A program made the translations under genes and the position numbers. From NCBI GenBank assembly GCA_040223695.1, contig JAVKFU010000015.1:568692-632691 (forward strand): a stretch of 64,000 nt of DNA. The letters are read 5' to 3'. The notes below the pieces were generated by a model. That model searched no databases. It saw nothing but the letters and a program-made list of their open reading frames with translations, and was not told the DNA's origin. Positions 36,338 through 44,594 of the stretch are shown piece by piece. This DNA is from Deltaproteobacteria bacterium. Lineage in GTDB: Bacteria; Desulfobacterota_D; UBA1144; Nemesobacterales; UBA2774. How positions within the stretch are numbered: the first letter of the stretch is position 1; each line of letters starts with the position of its first letter.

Positions 36338-36353
36338 AGCAAAACTTGTACCA
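36338..36353 (-). promoter_or_regulatory. Sigma-54-like promoter of the yqaE-DUF4112 operon
   Basis: Read on the minus strand: TGGTACAAGTTTTGCT, with GG and GC 12 bases apart, one mismatch from TGGCAC-N5-TTGC. It ends 39 bases before the ATG at 36299. Confidence 0.5.
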
Positions 36354-36574
36354 TAAATTCTATATTAATAAATATTCAAGCAGTACAATAGGTTAGAATA
36401 ATCTGAAAAAGAGATTTGAGGAGTTTGAAAGCTTGAATTGTTGGATAATTCTCTATTCCTACTGTTAATAAGCGAACAATATCAGAACGGTGCGCATGAG
36501 TACGAGAATAATAACTATCGACAGAAAGGAGATGTTGTAATCCGAACTGCACTGATTATACTAAATTTATTATT

Positions 36575-36841
36575 ATGACAGACGTAGATAAAGCGATGCT
36601 GGACCCGGGGAGTGTCTTCGATAAACCTTCAGACCTGCTGAATGCGGAGGACCTGACACGCAAGCAGAAGATCGAGATTCTCAGGAGATGGGAATACCAC
36701 GCGCGGGAGCTTCAGGTAGCCACCGAGGAAAATATGCCCGGCAACAATTCGGATTTGCTGGACCAAGTGCTGAAAGCGCTTAACAGTCTAGGAGCATTTT
36801 CGGAAAAGAGTGATTCGCCCACTAAACAGGGCGGTTCTTAA
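36575..36841 (+). CDS. Small conserved acidic protein, unknown
   Basis: 88 residues with the layout GSVFDKPSDLLNAEDLTRKQKIEIL, then RRWEYHARELQVATEENM and LLDQVLKALNSLG. This pattern is shared by a family of short uncharacterised bacterial proteins. Helical and soluble, no catalytic motif. No clear Shine-Dalgarno (a possible GAAAGGAG lies about 45 bases upstream). Confidence 0.6.
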   Translation: MTDVDKAMLDPGSVFDKPSDLLNAEDLTRKQKIEILRRWEYHARELQVATEENMPGNNSDLLDQVLKALNSLGAFSEKSDSPTKQGGS

Positions 36842-36965
36842 ATTTAAACCTGGAAACCTTCAGGCTATATATAATTCTTCCCCAAGTGATTTACCCGGAA
36901 TGAGTGCATTAAGACGCTTAACAGTGTCCGATCGGAATTATCTCTCTCTTAAGTTGATATAAAAA

Positions 36966-37051
36966 CTTACAGAGCGCGTGTGAGACCTCTTCGGAGACCA
37001 GGTCACTTACGGTATCGGGATGGCCCACCCTTTTCTCTCCACGATTTTCAC
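36966..37051 (-). pseudogene. Remnant of archaeal-type S-adenosylmethionine synthetase N-terminus
   Basis: The minus strand reads GTG-KIVERKG, then after a one-base deletion GHPDTVSDLVSEEVSHALCK. This matches the beginning of archaeal-type methionine adenosyltransferase (usual pattern VEIVERKG-x-GHPD-x-x-D-x-x-x-E-x-VSRALC). The remainder of the ~400-residue enzyme is missing, so this is a scar of a deleted gene. Confidence 0.55.
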
Positions 37052-37113
37052 CGGATAACCCCGCGCGGCTCACCCGTGATCGCTCCTACAAGTATATCCC
37101 AGCCATATTCTGA
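37048..37113 (-). pseudogene. 3' end of an unidentified gene upstream of the synthetase remnant
   Basis: In a frame overlapping the remnant's start, the minus strand reads SEYGWDILVGAITGEPRGVI then Arg-stop (TGA at 37048-37050). The TGA overlaps the GTG of the synthetase remnant, as in a coupled operon. No start and no family recognised. The open frame may extend further right to about 37165. Confidence 0.3.
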
Positions 37114-37392
37114 AAATGAATACAACCATAAGCGGACTAACCAGTGTAGATATAGTTTTCCCGTTGAATTACATGCTGTGTGTCAGATAAAACGACACGG
37201 CGAGTTCATAAAATAGACACATATCCAAATTACGATAAACAGCAAATAAAAAGCCAGCCGATAACCGCTCACATAAATTATCATTATAAACACAATAATA
37301 AAAGAAACTTAGAGCCGAACCTTACGGCTATAAATGCTTATTTAAGTCTTTTCATTCCTCCCGTATTCATCCCCCCGGCAGAAAATATCACA

Positions 37393-37408
37393 TGGCATCA
37401 AATTTGCA
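37393..37408 (+). promoter_or_regulatory. Sigma-54 type -24/-12 promoter
   Basis: TGGCATCAAATTTGCA, GG and GC 12 bases apart; nearly identical in form to the site at 32340. It ends 33 bases before the ATG at 37442. Confidence 0.6.
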
Positions 37409-37441
37409 ATCTTAAAAAATATAGAATTTAAATCCCGCAGG

Positions 37442-38185
37442 ATGAATTATCAGGGACAGGTGTATAAAGTGGAAATCTTAATCTTAAGTTCGTTATTAAT
37501 GACCCTTGTCGCTATGACCGCTATTGAAGCAACCCCGGATGAGGAACCCCTTTATGAGGCCAAACGCCGGGAAATGGTTAAAACCCAGATATGCGGACGA
37601 GGAATAACCGACTCCGGGACCATAGAGGCCATGCGGAGGGTGCCGAGGCATAAATTCGTGCCGCAGCATATGAGACATCTTTCTTACAGCGATATTGCCC
37701 TTCCGATAGGGATGGGGCAGACAATCTCACAGCCCTATATAGTAGCCCTTATGACGGAGCTGCTGAATGTAGGGAAAGGGGACAGGGTGCTTGAAGTAGG
37801 GACGGGCTCGGGCTACCAGGCCGCAGTGCTGGCCGAGATGGGATGCGATGTATATACGATAGAAATAGTCGAGCCGCTCGCGCTCCATTCGAGATGCGTT
37901 CTCCGGGAAGCCGGATACACGGAAATCCATTTCAAAGTCGGTGATGGATACCTGGGTTGGGAGCAGCACGCGCCCTACGACGCCATTATTGTTACCGCTG
38001 CGCCCCATGAAATCCCTTCACCGCTGATACGGCAGCTCAAGGAAGGCGCCAAAATGGTTATCCCTGTAGGCGATGAATTTCAGGAGCTTATACTGGCAAC
38101 AAAAAAAGGGGACGGGATAGAGGAGGAAAAAATCACCCCTGTAAAATTCGTACCCATGACAGGCGAGGCGGAAAATCAAAATTAA
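37442..38185 (+). CDS. pcm: Exported protein-L-isoaspartate O-methyltransferase
   Basis: 247 residues from ATG at 37442; GTG at 37469, with a better-spaced AGG, is an alternative. A hydrophobic segment (ILILSSLLMTLVAMTAIEA) precedes the enzyme, indicating a signal peptide or anchor, so it should act in the periplasm. The PCMT core is complete: RHKFVPQHMRHLSYSDIALP, IGMGQTISQPYIVALMTELL, the SAM motif VLEVGTGSGYQAAVLA, and YDAIIVTAAPHEIP. It repairs isoaspartyl residues in aged proteins. Preceded by a sigma-54 promoter, suggesting stress or starvation control. Confidence 0.88.
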   Translation: MNYQGQVYKVEILILSSLLMTLVAMTAIEATPDEEPLYEAKRREMVKTQICGRGITDSGTIEAMRRVPRHKFVPQHMRHLSYSDIALPIGMGQTISQPYIVALMTELLNVGKGDRVLEVGTGSGYQAAVLAEMGCDVYTIEIVEPLALHSRCVLREAGYTEIHFKVGDGYLGWEQHAPYDAIIVTAAPHEIPSPLIRQLKEGAKMVIPVGDEFQELILATKKGDGIEEEKITPVKFVPMTGEAENQN

Positions 38186-38446
38186 CCGCGTTTGCGAATA
38201 ATTTTCCAAGTTCTCATCTTACAGCATATATTAATAATTATGAATCTTTACAGCAACTTAAAGAGAATATTAAGGTGCTGTTTTCTTTAAATTTCACCTC
38301 AGTAACCCCCCGCACCATAAAAAGCAGTATAATTATACTATTTGTCGACATATCAAGCATATAAGCACTATGATTATCAATAATTTTGGCTCAATACTTA
38401 CAAAGATACTATATATTTAATTAATATACATTACTCGATAGGCATC

Positions 38447-39394
38447 ATGCTTAAAAAGGTAGATAAACATCAATCTGAGGATAAAATAGACGCTTTAGAG
38501 CTTGCCGACGCGGTGCTTGACTCGCTTTCGGAACAGATAGCCATAATCGATCCTGACTGGACAATTACGACGGTCAACAAAGCCTGGAAGAAGTTCGCAG
38601 AAAAAAACAAGGGGCAGATAATCGACAGGGCGCCTGCAGGGGCCGATTATTTTAACGTTTGCAGGGAGTATTCCCTCAAAGACAAAAGATTCGCGAGTAT
38701 TTTAAAGAACATCAAGTCGGTGCTAAACGGAAGCAGGGACAAGTTCTCTACCGAGTATTCCCGTGAGCTCAAGAAGAAAAGGGAATGGTTTCTTCTTTCG
38801 GTAACGGCTCTCAAGACAGACGGCGTTATATCTGGTGCGGTCGTCTCGCATACAAATATCACAAGACGTAAAGAGGCGGAGCTTGAATCCAGGAGACTGG
38901 CTGTGACAGATTCGATGACCGGAATTCTGAACAGAAAAGCCGGACTTGATTTTATAAACAGCCGCCTAAAATATTGCAGAAAGCATCATACGAGCCTGAC
39001 CGTTTGCTATATAGACCTTGATAACCTTAAACAGGTCAACGATAACTTCGGTCACAAGGAGGGCGACAGGGTCATCAAAACCGCGGTCAGGGCAATAAAA
39101 AGCGTTTTGAGGACAAATGATGAAGTATGCAGGATGGGAGGAGATGAAATATTGATCATACTGCCCGATACTTCAATTGACGACGCAAAAGCGGTAATCG
39201 AAAGGATAATCCGCCGAATAGACGAAAAAAACGAGAGCTCTAATAAACCCTACAAGGTTAACTTCAGTTACGGACTCGCCGAGTATAATCCGAAGAATAA
39301 ATGCTCCGCAGAGGAGCTTGTACACCAGGCTGATAGCAACATGTACGAAATGAAATCCTCGAAAAAGAAAGAGTCAACGGGCAGCTACGGCTGA
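38447..39394 (+). CDS. PAS-GGDEF diguanylate cyclase
   Basis: 315 residues. An N-terminal PAS-type sensor (about 20-140, LSEQIAIIDPDWTITTVNKA, and KREWFLLSVTALKT DG-type end) is followed by a GGDEF domain (from about 150, DSMTGILNRKAGLDF). The active site reads RMGGDEI, with an RxxD inhibitory site (RTND) exactly 5 residues before it. It should make cyclic di-GMP and be feedback-inhibited by it. No membrane segment, so it senses a cytosolic signal. A near copy of ATGATTATCAT (last base A) lies about 75 bp upstream. Confidence 0.9.
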   Translation: MLKKVDKHQSEDKIDALELADAVLDSLSEQIAIIDPDWTITTVNKAWKKFAEKNKGQIIDRAPAGADYFNVCREYSLKDKRFASILKNIKSVLNGSRDKFSTEYSRELKKKREWFLLSVTALKTDGVISGAVVSHTNITRRKEAELESRRLAVTDSMTGILNRKAGLDFINSRLKYCRKHHTSLTVCYIDLDNLKQVNDNFGHKEGDRVIKTAVRAIKSVLRTNDEVCRMGGDEILIILPDTSIDDAKAVIERIIRRIDEKNESSNKPYKVNFSYGLAEYNPKNKCSAEELVHQADSNMYEMKSSKKKESTGSYG

Positions 39395-39464
39395 ACCTGG
39401 CATCGCCGCTCCGTGCAGACGGCCTGGCACCTGATACATAATGCCGGGGCTTGAGCTTCTTAAA

Positions 39465-42251
39465 CTATCCCGTGTTCTTTATACCCGCCGAGATGCCGTT
39501 TATGCTGAGCTTAATGTTGTCTGTAAGAACGGTTTTCTCCTCCGGGCCGTAATCCCTATTGAGTAGCCTCCTCAAAAGACCTACCTGTATATAGCTAAGC
39601 GAATCGATGTAGGGGTTACGAAGCTCTATAGACTTTTGAAGGAACGGGTTATTGTCCAGTATGCGTTTCTGGCGCGTGATGCTCAGAATAACCTCCTCCG
39701 TACGTTCGTATTCCCGTTTGATTTTGGAGAATATTCTCTTTCCTTCATCCCTCGGACTTACTAAAAATGAGTATTCAAGCGCGATCCACATATCCGCCCT
39801 GCTGAGCGTCATTTGTACGTTATCGATATGGGACTTGAAGAATCTCCAGCCCCCGTACATTTCTCTCAGTATTCGGATATTTCTTCGGGGGCTCTTTTGT
39901 ATAAATTTGTCCAGAGCGGAGCCGACCGAGTAGTAACCGGTAATGAGATGTCTGTTCTGGGTCCAGCTAAATACCCAGGGTATGGCCCTCAGATCCTCAA
40001 TACGCCTGGAGCGCTTTCTTCTGGCGGGGCGCGATCCTATACCCATCTGCTGAATAACCGAAATAGGAGTCGATTGCGCAAAATATCGGTAAAAAGCAGG
40101 GTCTTCGTAGACGAGCTCCCTCCATAAAGACCTCGCCTCTTGAGCCACCACGTCCATGACTTCTTCCCATTCGGGTTTTACTTCCTCGCTGTTCAGACTC
40201 GTCAGCACGACGGACGAAAGCACAAGCTCAAGGTTGTCCTCGGCTATATCCGGAAGAGAGTAGTTACCGTATATAACCTCGCCCTGCTCGGTTATCTTGA
40301 TGGCCCCGTCAACCGTGCCCGCGGGCCTCGCGAGTATCGCCTGATTCGTGGGACCCCCTCCCCTGCTCACGGTGCCGCCTCTTCCGTGAAAGAAAATGTT
40401 TCGCACGCCGAACTCATCGGAGACCTCTTTAAGCGCCCTCTGGGCCTTGTGTATTTCCCAACCGGCGGATAATATTCCGCCGTCCTTGCCGCTGTCGGAA
40501 TATCCGATCATTATCTCGGACACGTTGCCCCTGGCCCTTATATGCCCCCTGAATAGAGGATTTGAAAAGAGCTCCCTCATTATCCGCGGCGCGTTCTTGA
40601 AATCATCTATCGTCTCGAAGAGAGGGACAATATCCATGTCACTCGTAATCTTTCCCTTATCGGAGATATAAAGACCCGCCTCCTTTGCGAAGAGGAGCGC
40701 TTCGAGCACGTTCGCCGCGCTCCGCGTCATGCTTATGATATAGGTGTCTATACACTCAGAGCTTATCTCCGCTCTGCACTTTCTTATGGTCTCGAAGGTC
40801 GCGAGAACTTCCCTCGCCTCATTCGACAATTGAAGCCATTCGGGAACCAGCGGCCGGGGATTGCCTATCTCCACACGGAGCCAATTGAACTTCTCTTCGT
40901 CGCTCATTGTCCCGTAAGACGAGATGCCCAATCGTTCAGTGATTTCAGTTAGCGCGTCCGCGTGTACTTCGCTGTTCTGTCTAATATCGAGACTCGCCAT
41001 ATGGAAACCGAAAATCTCGACCTGCCTTATGAGCCGCTTCAGTGTGGAGTCGGCAAGGTGATGCCCTTTATTCCGGCGAAGGCTCGTGTCCAGAATGCGC
41101 AGTTCTTTTAAAAGCTCCTCCTTGTCCCGGTAACCCGAGAACTCTTTACCGCTGCCTGCTCCACTCATCGTATTGAGAAGCTTTTCATGCATGTATTCAA
41201 GCATTATTCTGTAATACTCATTTGGATTCTGAATCCCATTTTTGTCGGCAAGCAGCTTTTTATCCCTTGTAACCATCTCCTCAAGACCGGCGCTCACGGG
41301 GACTATTTTCAGAGACGAGCTGAGCTGCCTTTTGAGCCGCTCGATTTTCTCTATATGCTTTTCCAGAACGAGTGTCTTCTGCATATCCAGCACTTCCCTC
41401 GTTATATCGTGAGTGATGAAGGGATTTCCGTCCCTGTCCCCTCCCACCCAGGAACCGAACCTGAGGAAGGGAGGTATTTTTACATCGCGTACGCCGTAGT
41501 GCTCCTTTATTTCCTTTTCAAGCCGGATGTAGATGCTTATCAGAGCTTCAAAAATCACTTCCCTGAAGTAATAATGTATGTTTCTGGCTTCATCTAGCGG
41601 GGTTATTTTATACGGGGGCACCTCTTCCGTCTGCCAGAGACCCACAACCTCGGTGTGTATCTCTTCCTCTATGTACTCTCTATCATCCGTACTCAAGACA
41701 GGATTCTCATGCTGCGCAAGCAGGGTGGAGATGCGCCTGAACTTTTCCAGCACGAGGTGCCGGTTGACCTCCGTAGGGTGCGCAGTAAGCACGAGCTCTA
41801 TTGACATCCTGCTCAGGAGATTAGAGAACTCCTCGTAAGGCACTTCTTTTTGTCCGAGAACCTGGAACAGGTTTTCGATCGATCCTTCGCTTGAATCCAT
41901 TACATCGGATATGTACTTGTACTCGCGTCTTCTCCTTATACGGTGTATCTGCTCGGCTATGTTCACGAGCTTGAAATATATCGTGAAGGCGCGGGTGACT
42001 TTATAAAGGTCGTCATCGGAAAGGCTCTTGATCGTAGATACAAGCTCGTCTTTCTGACTCTTTTTGTAATCGGACCTCATTTCCTTCGTGAGAGCCCTTA
42101 TCTTCTCCTCTATATCGAACATGCCCTTTCCTTCCTGCTCTATGAGCACCCTGCCCAATATGTTCCCGAGGAAGCGCACATCGTTACGAAGCGGCTTTTC
42201 CTTGTCCGTCTTAGCTGTTTTCCCCCCGGGCCTGGCCGACTTTTTAACCAT
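39465..42251 (-). CDS. ppc: Phosphoenolpyruvate carboxylase
   Basis: 928 residues, normal length. Catalytic motifs: LVLTAHPTEVNR (His of the first step), the lysine/arginine region GYSDSGKDGGILSAGW, FFHGRGGTVSRGGGPTN and GSRPARRK, and the C-terminal QMTLSRADM. The extreme C-terminus is NGISAGIKNTG, matching the Gly-ending active-site tail of the family. It adds bicarbonate to PEP to make oxaloacetate, refilling the citric acid cycle. Stands alone on the minus strand. Confidence 0.95.
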   Translation of the reverse strand: MVKKSARPGGKTAKTDKEKPLRNDVRFLGNILGRVLIEQEGKGMFDIEEKIRALTKEMRSDYKKSQKDELVSTIKSLSDDDLYKVTRAFTIYFKLVNIAEQIHRIRRRREYKYISDVMDSSEGSIENLFQVLGQKEVPYEEFSNLLSRMSIELVLTAHPTEVNRHLVLEKFRRISTLLAQHENPVLSTDDREYIEEEIHTEVVGLWQTEEVPPYKITPLDEARNIHYYFREVIFEALISIYIRLEKEIKEHYGVRDVKIPPFLRFGSWVGGDRDGNPFITHDITREVLDMQKTLVLEKHIEKIERLKRQLSSSLKIVPVSAGLEEMVTRDKKLLADKNGIQNPNEYYRIMLEYMHEKLLNTMSGAGSGKEFSGYRDKEELLKELRILDTSLRRNKGHHLADSTLKRLIRQVEIFGFHMASLDIRQNSEVHADALTEITERLGISSYGTMSDEEKFNWLRVEIGNPRPLVPEWLQLSNEAREVLATFETIRKCRAEISSECIDTYIISMTRSAANVLEALLFAKEAGLYISDKGKITSDMDIVPLFETIDDFKNAPRIMRELFSNPLFRGHIRARGNVSEIMIGYSDSGKDGGILSAGWEIHKAQRALKEVSDEFGVRNIFFHGRGGTVSRGGGPTNQAILARPAGTVDGAIKITEQGEVIYGNYSLPDIAEDNLELVLSSVVLTSLNSEEVKPEWEEVMDVVAQEARSLWRELVYEDPAFYRYFAQSTPISVIQQMGIGSRPARRKRSRRIEDLRAIPWVFSWTQNRHLITGYYSVGSALDKFIQKSPRRNIRILREMYGGWRFFKSHIDNVQMTLSRADMWIALEYSFLVSPRDEGKRIFSKIKREYERTEEVILSITRQKRILDNNPFLQKSIELRNPYIDSLSYIQVGLLRRLLNRDYGPEEKTVLTDNIKLSINGISAGIKNTG

Positions 42252-42352
42252 TGCTATATATTATACGAGAGTAATTCTATAATCTAAATATTAACCGAGG
42301 TTAATAGATGCACGGATGGATTAAGCCCCCATTACACGTACATTGCCGGAAT

Positions 42353-42368
42353 ATTACAATTTTGTAAT
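42353..42368 (+). promoter_or_regulatory. Palindromic operator candidate (box 1)
   Basis: ATTACAA-TT-TTGTAAT, perfect 7-bp arms. Resembles CusR/CopR-type boxes bound by OmpR-family regulators. 150 bp before the barrel gene at 42521; related boxes lie at 46005 and 47277. Confidence 0.5.
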
Positions 42369-42520
42369 GTTCGGCCTGCACGCTCCAAAGAGATAGATTG
42401 TACTCCCCTAATGTAGTAGAATCATTATAAAAAGTAGCGCCGGGTATGGCATCTAGATATTCAGGCTAACCTACGATGCAAGCCCCGGACATTTGAGCCA
42501 GTTCTAGTATTCGGAGGCGT

Positions 42521-43840
42521 ATGTATCAAATCCGGATTGTACTGAATTCTTGTCAATATAGTGCACATACAATGCTCACGACAAACGGAAAACTATTTTC
42601 GCTGTTTACTGTCCTTTTCTCATTGTTCCTGAGCGTCACGGAATCAAACGGTCAGGCATTCGATCCCGACGACCCCCCCGAGACCACGATAAAGCTGGCC
42701 CCGTATCTCAGTTTCGGGGCACAGATCGAGGTCGAATATAAATACCAGAGGAACCTCGACCTCGACACTGAGAATGACGAAGACCTCAGCACGCTTGAGC
42801 CCGAAATAGTGTTCGCCTTTCTTTTCAATCCGAGCAGGTATTTCGAGGCATTTGCCGCGCTTAAGTTTGCCGGGGAATTTGAATTCGAGGACGGTGATAC
42901 GAAAAAAGACCAGGCCATACTGGAATTCGAGCAGGCTTATCTGCTGTTTAAGGACCTATGGGAAGAGAGGCTCGCGTTTCAGCTCGGCCGCCAGCGGTTC
43001 GAGGATGAGCGGCAGTGGCTGTATGACGCGGAGCTTGACGGCGTGAGGACATTCCTCCAATTCTCGAGTTTCTTAGCGGAGTTCTCCGTTAGCACGGGTG
43101 GTCTTGTGAATAGAGACTTATTGAACAAGGACGCGGGGGACAAGATAAACAACTACATCGCTCACGGGACGTACGCTATTTCCGAGGAGTCAAACGTCGC
43201 GGCTTATTTTATTTTTCGCGACAACACTAAGGAAAACGGCGACAGTCCCATCTTCTTCGGTATCCATTCTGACGGCGAACTGGCTCCCGACTTCGACTAC
43301 TGGCTCGAACTCGCCTATGTGATCGGAAAAAACGGGACAAAGGATATAAACGGGGTTGGTTTCGATATCGGCTCCACCTATGTTTTCGATGTCGATTACG
43401 AACCGTCCGTAACGCTCGGGTATGCGTTCGGCCAAGAGAAATTCAGGCAGACAGGGCTTCAGGCAAATGAGAGTGACTTCAACGGGGCTGTGGACTTTAT
43501 ATATTACGGGGAGCTGCTCGACCCGGAGCTTAGCAACATGTCGATATTCACCGCGGGAGCGGGCGTGAATCCGACCGAGGAAAGCTCACTCGACCTGATC
43601 TATCATTACTACCTTCAGACGAAGGCCTCGGACAGTCTCCGGGACGCGGAAATAGACGCCGACCCGGAGGGCAGGAACAAAAGCCTCGGGAGCGAGATCG
43701 ATTTCATCGTCGGATATGAAGGATTCGAGGAAAAATTCGCGCTAGCCCTTTCACTCGGCTACTTCATACCCGGAAATGCCTTTCCGTCGGATTCCGAAAA
43801 CGCCTTTTTGACTAAGGTTATAGTAGAGTATCAGTTTTAG
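42521..43840 (+). CDS. AlgE-like outer-membrane beta-barrel (alginate export domain)
   Basis: 439 residues as read from ATG at 42521 (GGAGG three bases before it); the signal peptide is around 23-46 (LFSLFTVLFSLFLSVTESNGQA), and the ATG at 42572 is an alternative start. Alternating amphipathic strands run to the C-terminus, which ends in Phe (VIVEYQF), the classical outer-membrane assembly signal. The segment FQLGRQRFEDERQWLYDAELDGVR is typical of the alginate export family, which forms anion-selective barrels; the cargo is not predictable. Located directly before a two-component pair and behind a palindromic operator candidate. Confidence 0.8.
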   Translation: MYQIRIVLNSCQYSAHTMLTTNGKLFSLFTVLFSLFLSVTESNGQAFDPDDPPETTIKLAPYLSFGAQIEVEYKYQRNLDLDTENDEDLSTLEPEIVFAFLFNPSRYFEAFAALKFAGEFEFEDGDTKKDQAILEFEQAYLLFKDLWEERLAFQLGRQRFEDERQWLYDAELDGVRTFLQFSSFLAEFSVSTGGLVNRDLLNKDAGDKINNYIAHGTYAISEESNVAAYFIFRDNTKENGDSPIFFGIHSDGELAPDFDYWLELAYVIGKNGTKDINGVGFDIGSTYVFDVDYEPSVTLGYAFGQEKFRQTGLQANESDFNGAVDFIYYGELLDPELSNMSIFTAGAGVNPTEESSLDLIYHYYLQTKASDSLRDAEIDADPEGRNKSLGSEIDFIVGYEGFEEKFALALSLGYFIPGNAFPSDSENAFLTKVIVEYQF

Positions 43841-43919
43841 CGCTGGACGGCCAAAAAGGATTTGGTTTATTATTTAATATGGACAGACACATAGACTACA
43901 ATTTAAACGGGGATTAGTA

Positions 43920-44594
43920 ATGAGAGTACTGGTTGTAGAAGACGATAAAAAGATCGCCTCCTTTATCCTGAAGGGGCTTAAAGAGGCGGGGTTCTCGGTT
44001 GACCATGCCCAGAACGGTGAGGAAGGCGTTTATCTGGCTCTCCACGAGGAGTATGACGCGGCGGTTATCGATATAATGCTCCCGAAACTGGACGGCTTGA
44101 GCCTTATAGAAGAGCTCCGGCAGAGCAAGATAAATACCCCCGTGCTGATTCTGAGCGCCAGGCGCAGCGTTGACGACAGGGTTAAGGGGCTTCAGACCGG
44201 TGGGGACGATTACCTTACCAAACCCTTCGCGTTCTCGGAGCTTCTCGCCCGCATACATGCTCTTATCCGCAGATCGAGCGGAGCCACCGAGGCCACAAGC
44301 CTCACCTTTGGGAGCCTCTCTATGAACATCCTTAAACGCGAGGTTAAAAGGGAAGACACGATGATTTCACTCCAGCCGCGTGAATTCGCTTTACTCGAAT
44401 ACCTGATGCGTAACGCCGGGAGGGTGCTTTCAAAGACCCTTATCCTGGAGCATGTGTATGATTACAGCTTTGACCCGCAGACAAACGTGATCGATGTGCT
44501 GGTCTGCAGGCTGAGAAACAAAGTAGACAGGGATTTTGAGAATAAAATGATTCACACTATAAGGGGAGTCGGCTATGTTCTTAAGGAATCCTAG
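43920..44594 (+). CDS. OmpR-family response regulator (CusR/CopR-like)
   Basis: 224 residues. Receiver with phospho-acceptor D51 (AAVIDIMLPKLDG) and acidic pocket VVEDDKK; the conserved lysine is in YLTKPFAFSELLAR. The C-terminal winged helix (SLTFGSLSMNILKREVKR to MIHTIRGVGYVLKE) has the OmpR/PhoB fold and resembles copper/heavy-metal regulators. The stop region overlaps the sensor kinase start by 20 bases. Likely target: the TTACA-TGTAA palindromes around this locus. Confidence 0.9.
   Translation: MRVLVVEDDKKIASFILKGLKEAGFSVDHAQNGEEGVYLALHEEYDAAVIDIMLPKLDGLSLIEELRQSKINTPVLILSARRSVDDRVKGLQTGGDDYLTKPFAFSELLARIHALIRRSSGATEATSLTFGSLSMNILKREVKREDTMISLQPREFALLEYLMRNAGRVLSKTLILEHVYDYSFDPQTNVIDVLVCRLRNKVDRDFENKMIHTIRGVGYVLKES

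Larger units (their letters stand above)
36842..37441. other. Intergenic with gene remnants and a sigma-54 promoter
   Basis: 600 bases without an intact gene. It holds two short minus-strand coding remnants (36966-37113, described separately) and a -24/-12 promoter near the right end. The stretch 37180-37380 is AT-rich without recognisable content. Confidence 0.5.

Noticed and set aside
37180..37431. 83-codon open frame upstream of the methyltransferase
   Set aside because: Low-complexity AT-rich translation (His/Asn/Lys-rich), no Shine-Dalgarno, and it overlaps the sigma-54 promoter.
41187..41597. Long open frame antisense to PEP carboxylase
   Set aside because: Shadow of the strongly supported ppc gene; composition reflects the opposite strand's codons, no start signal and no family.
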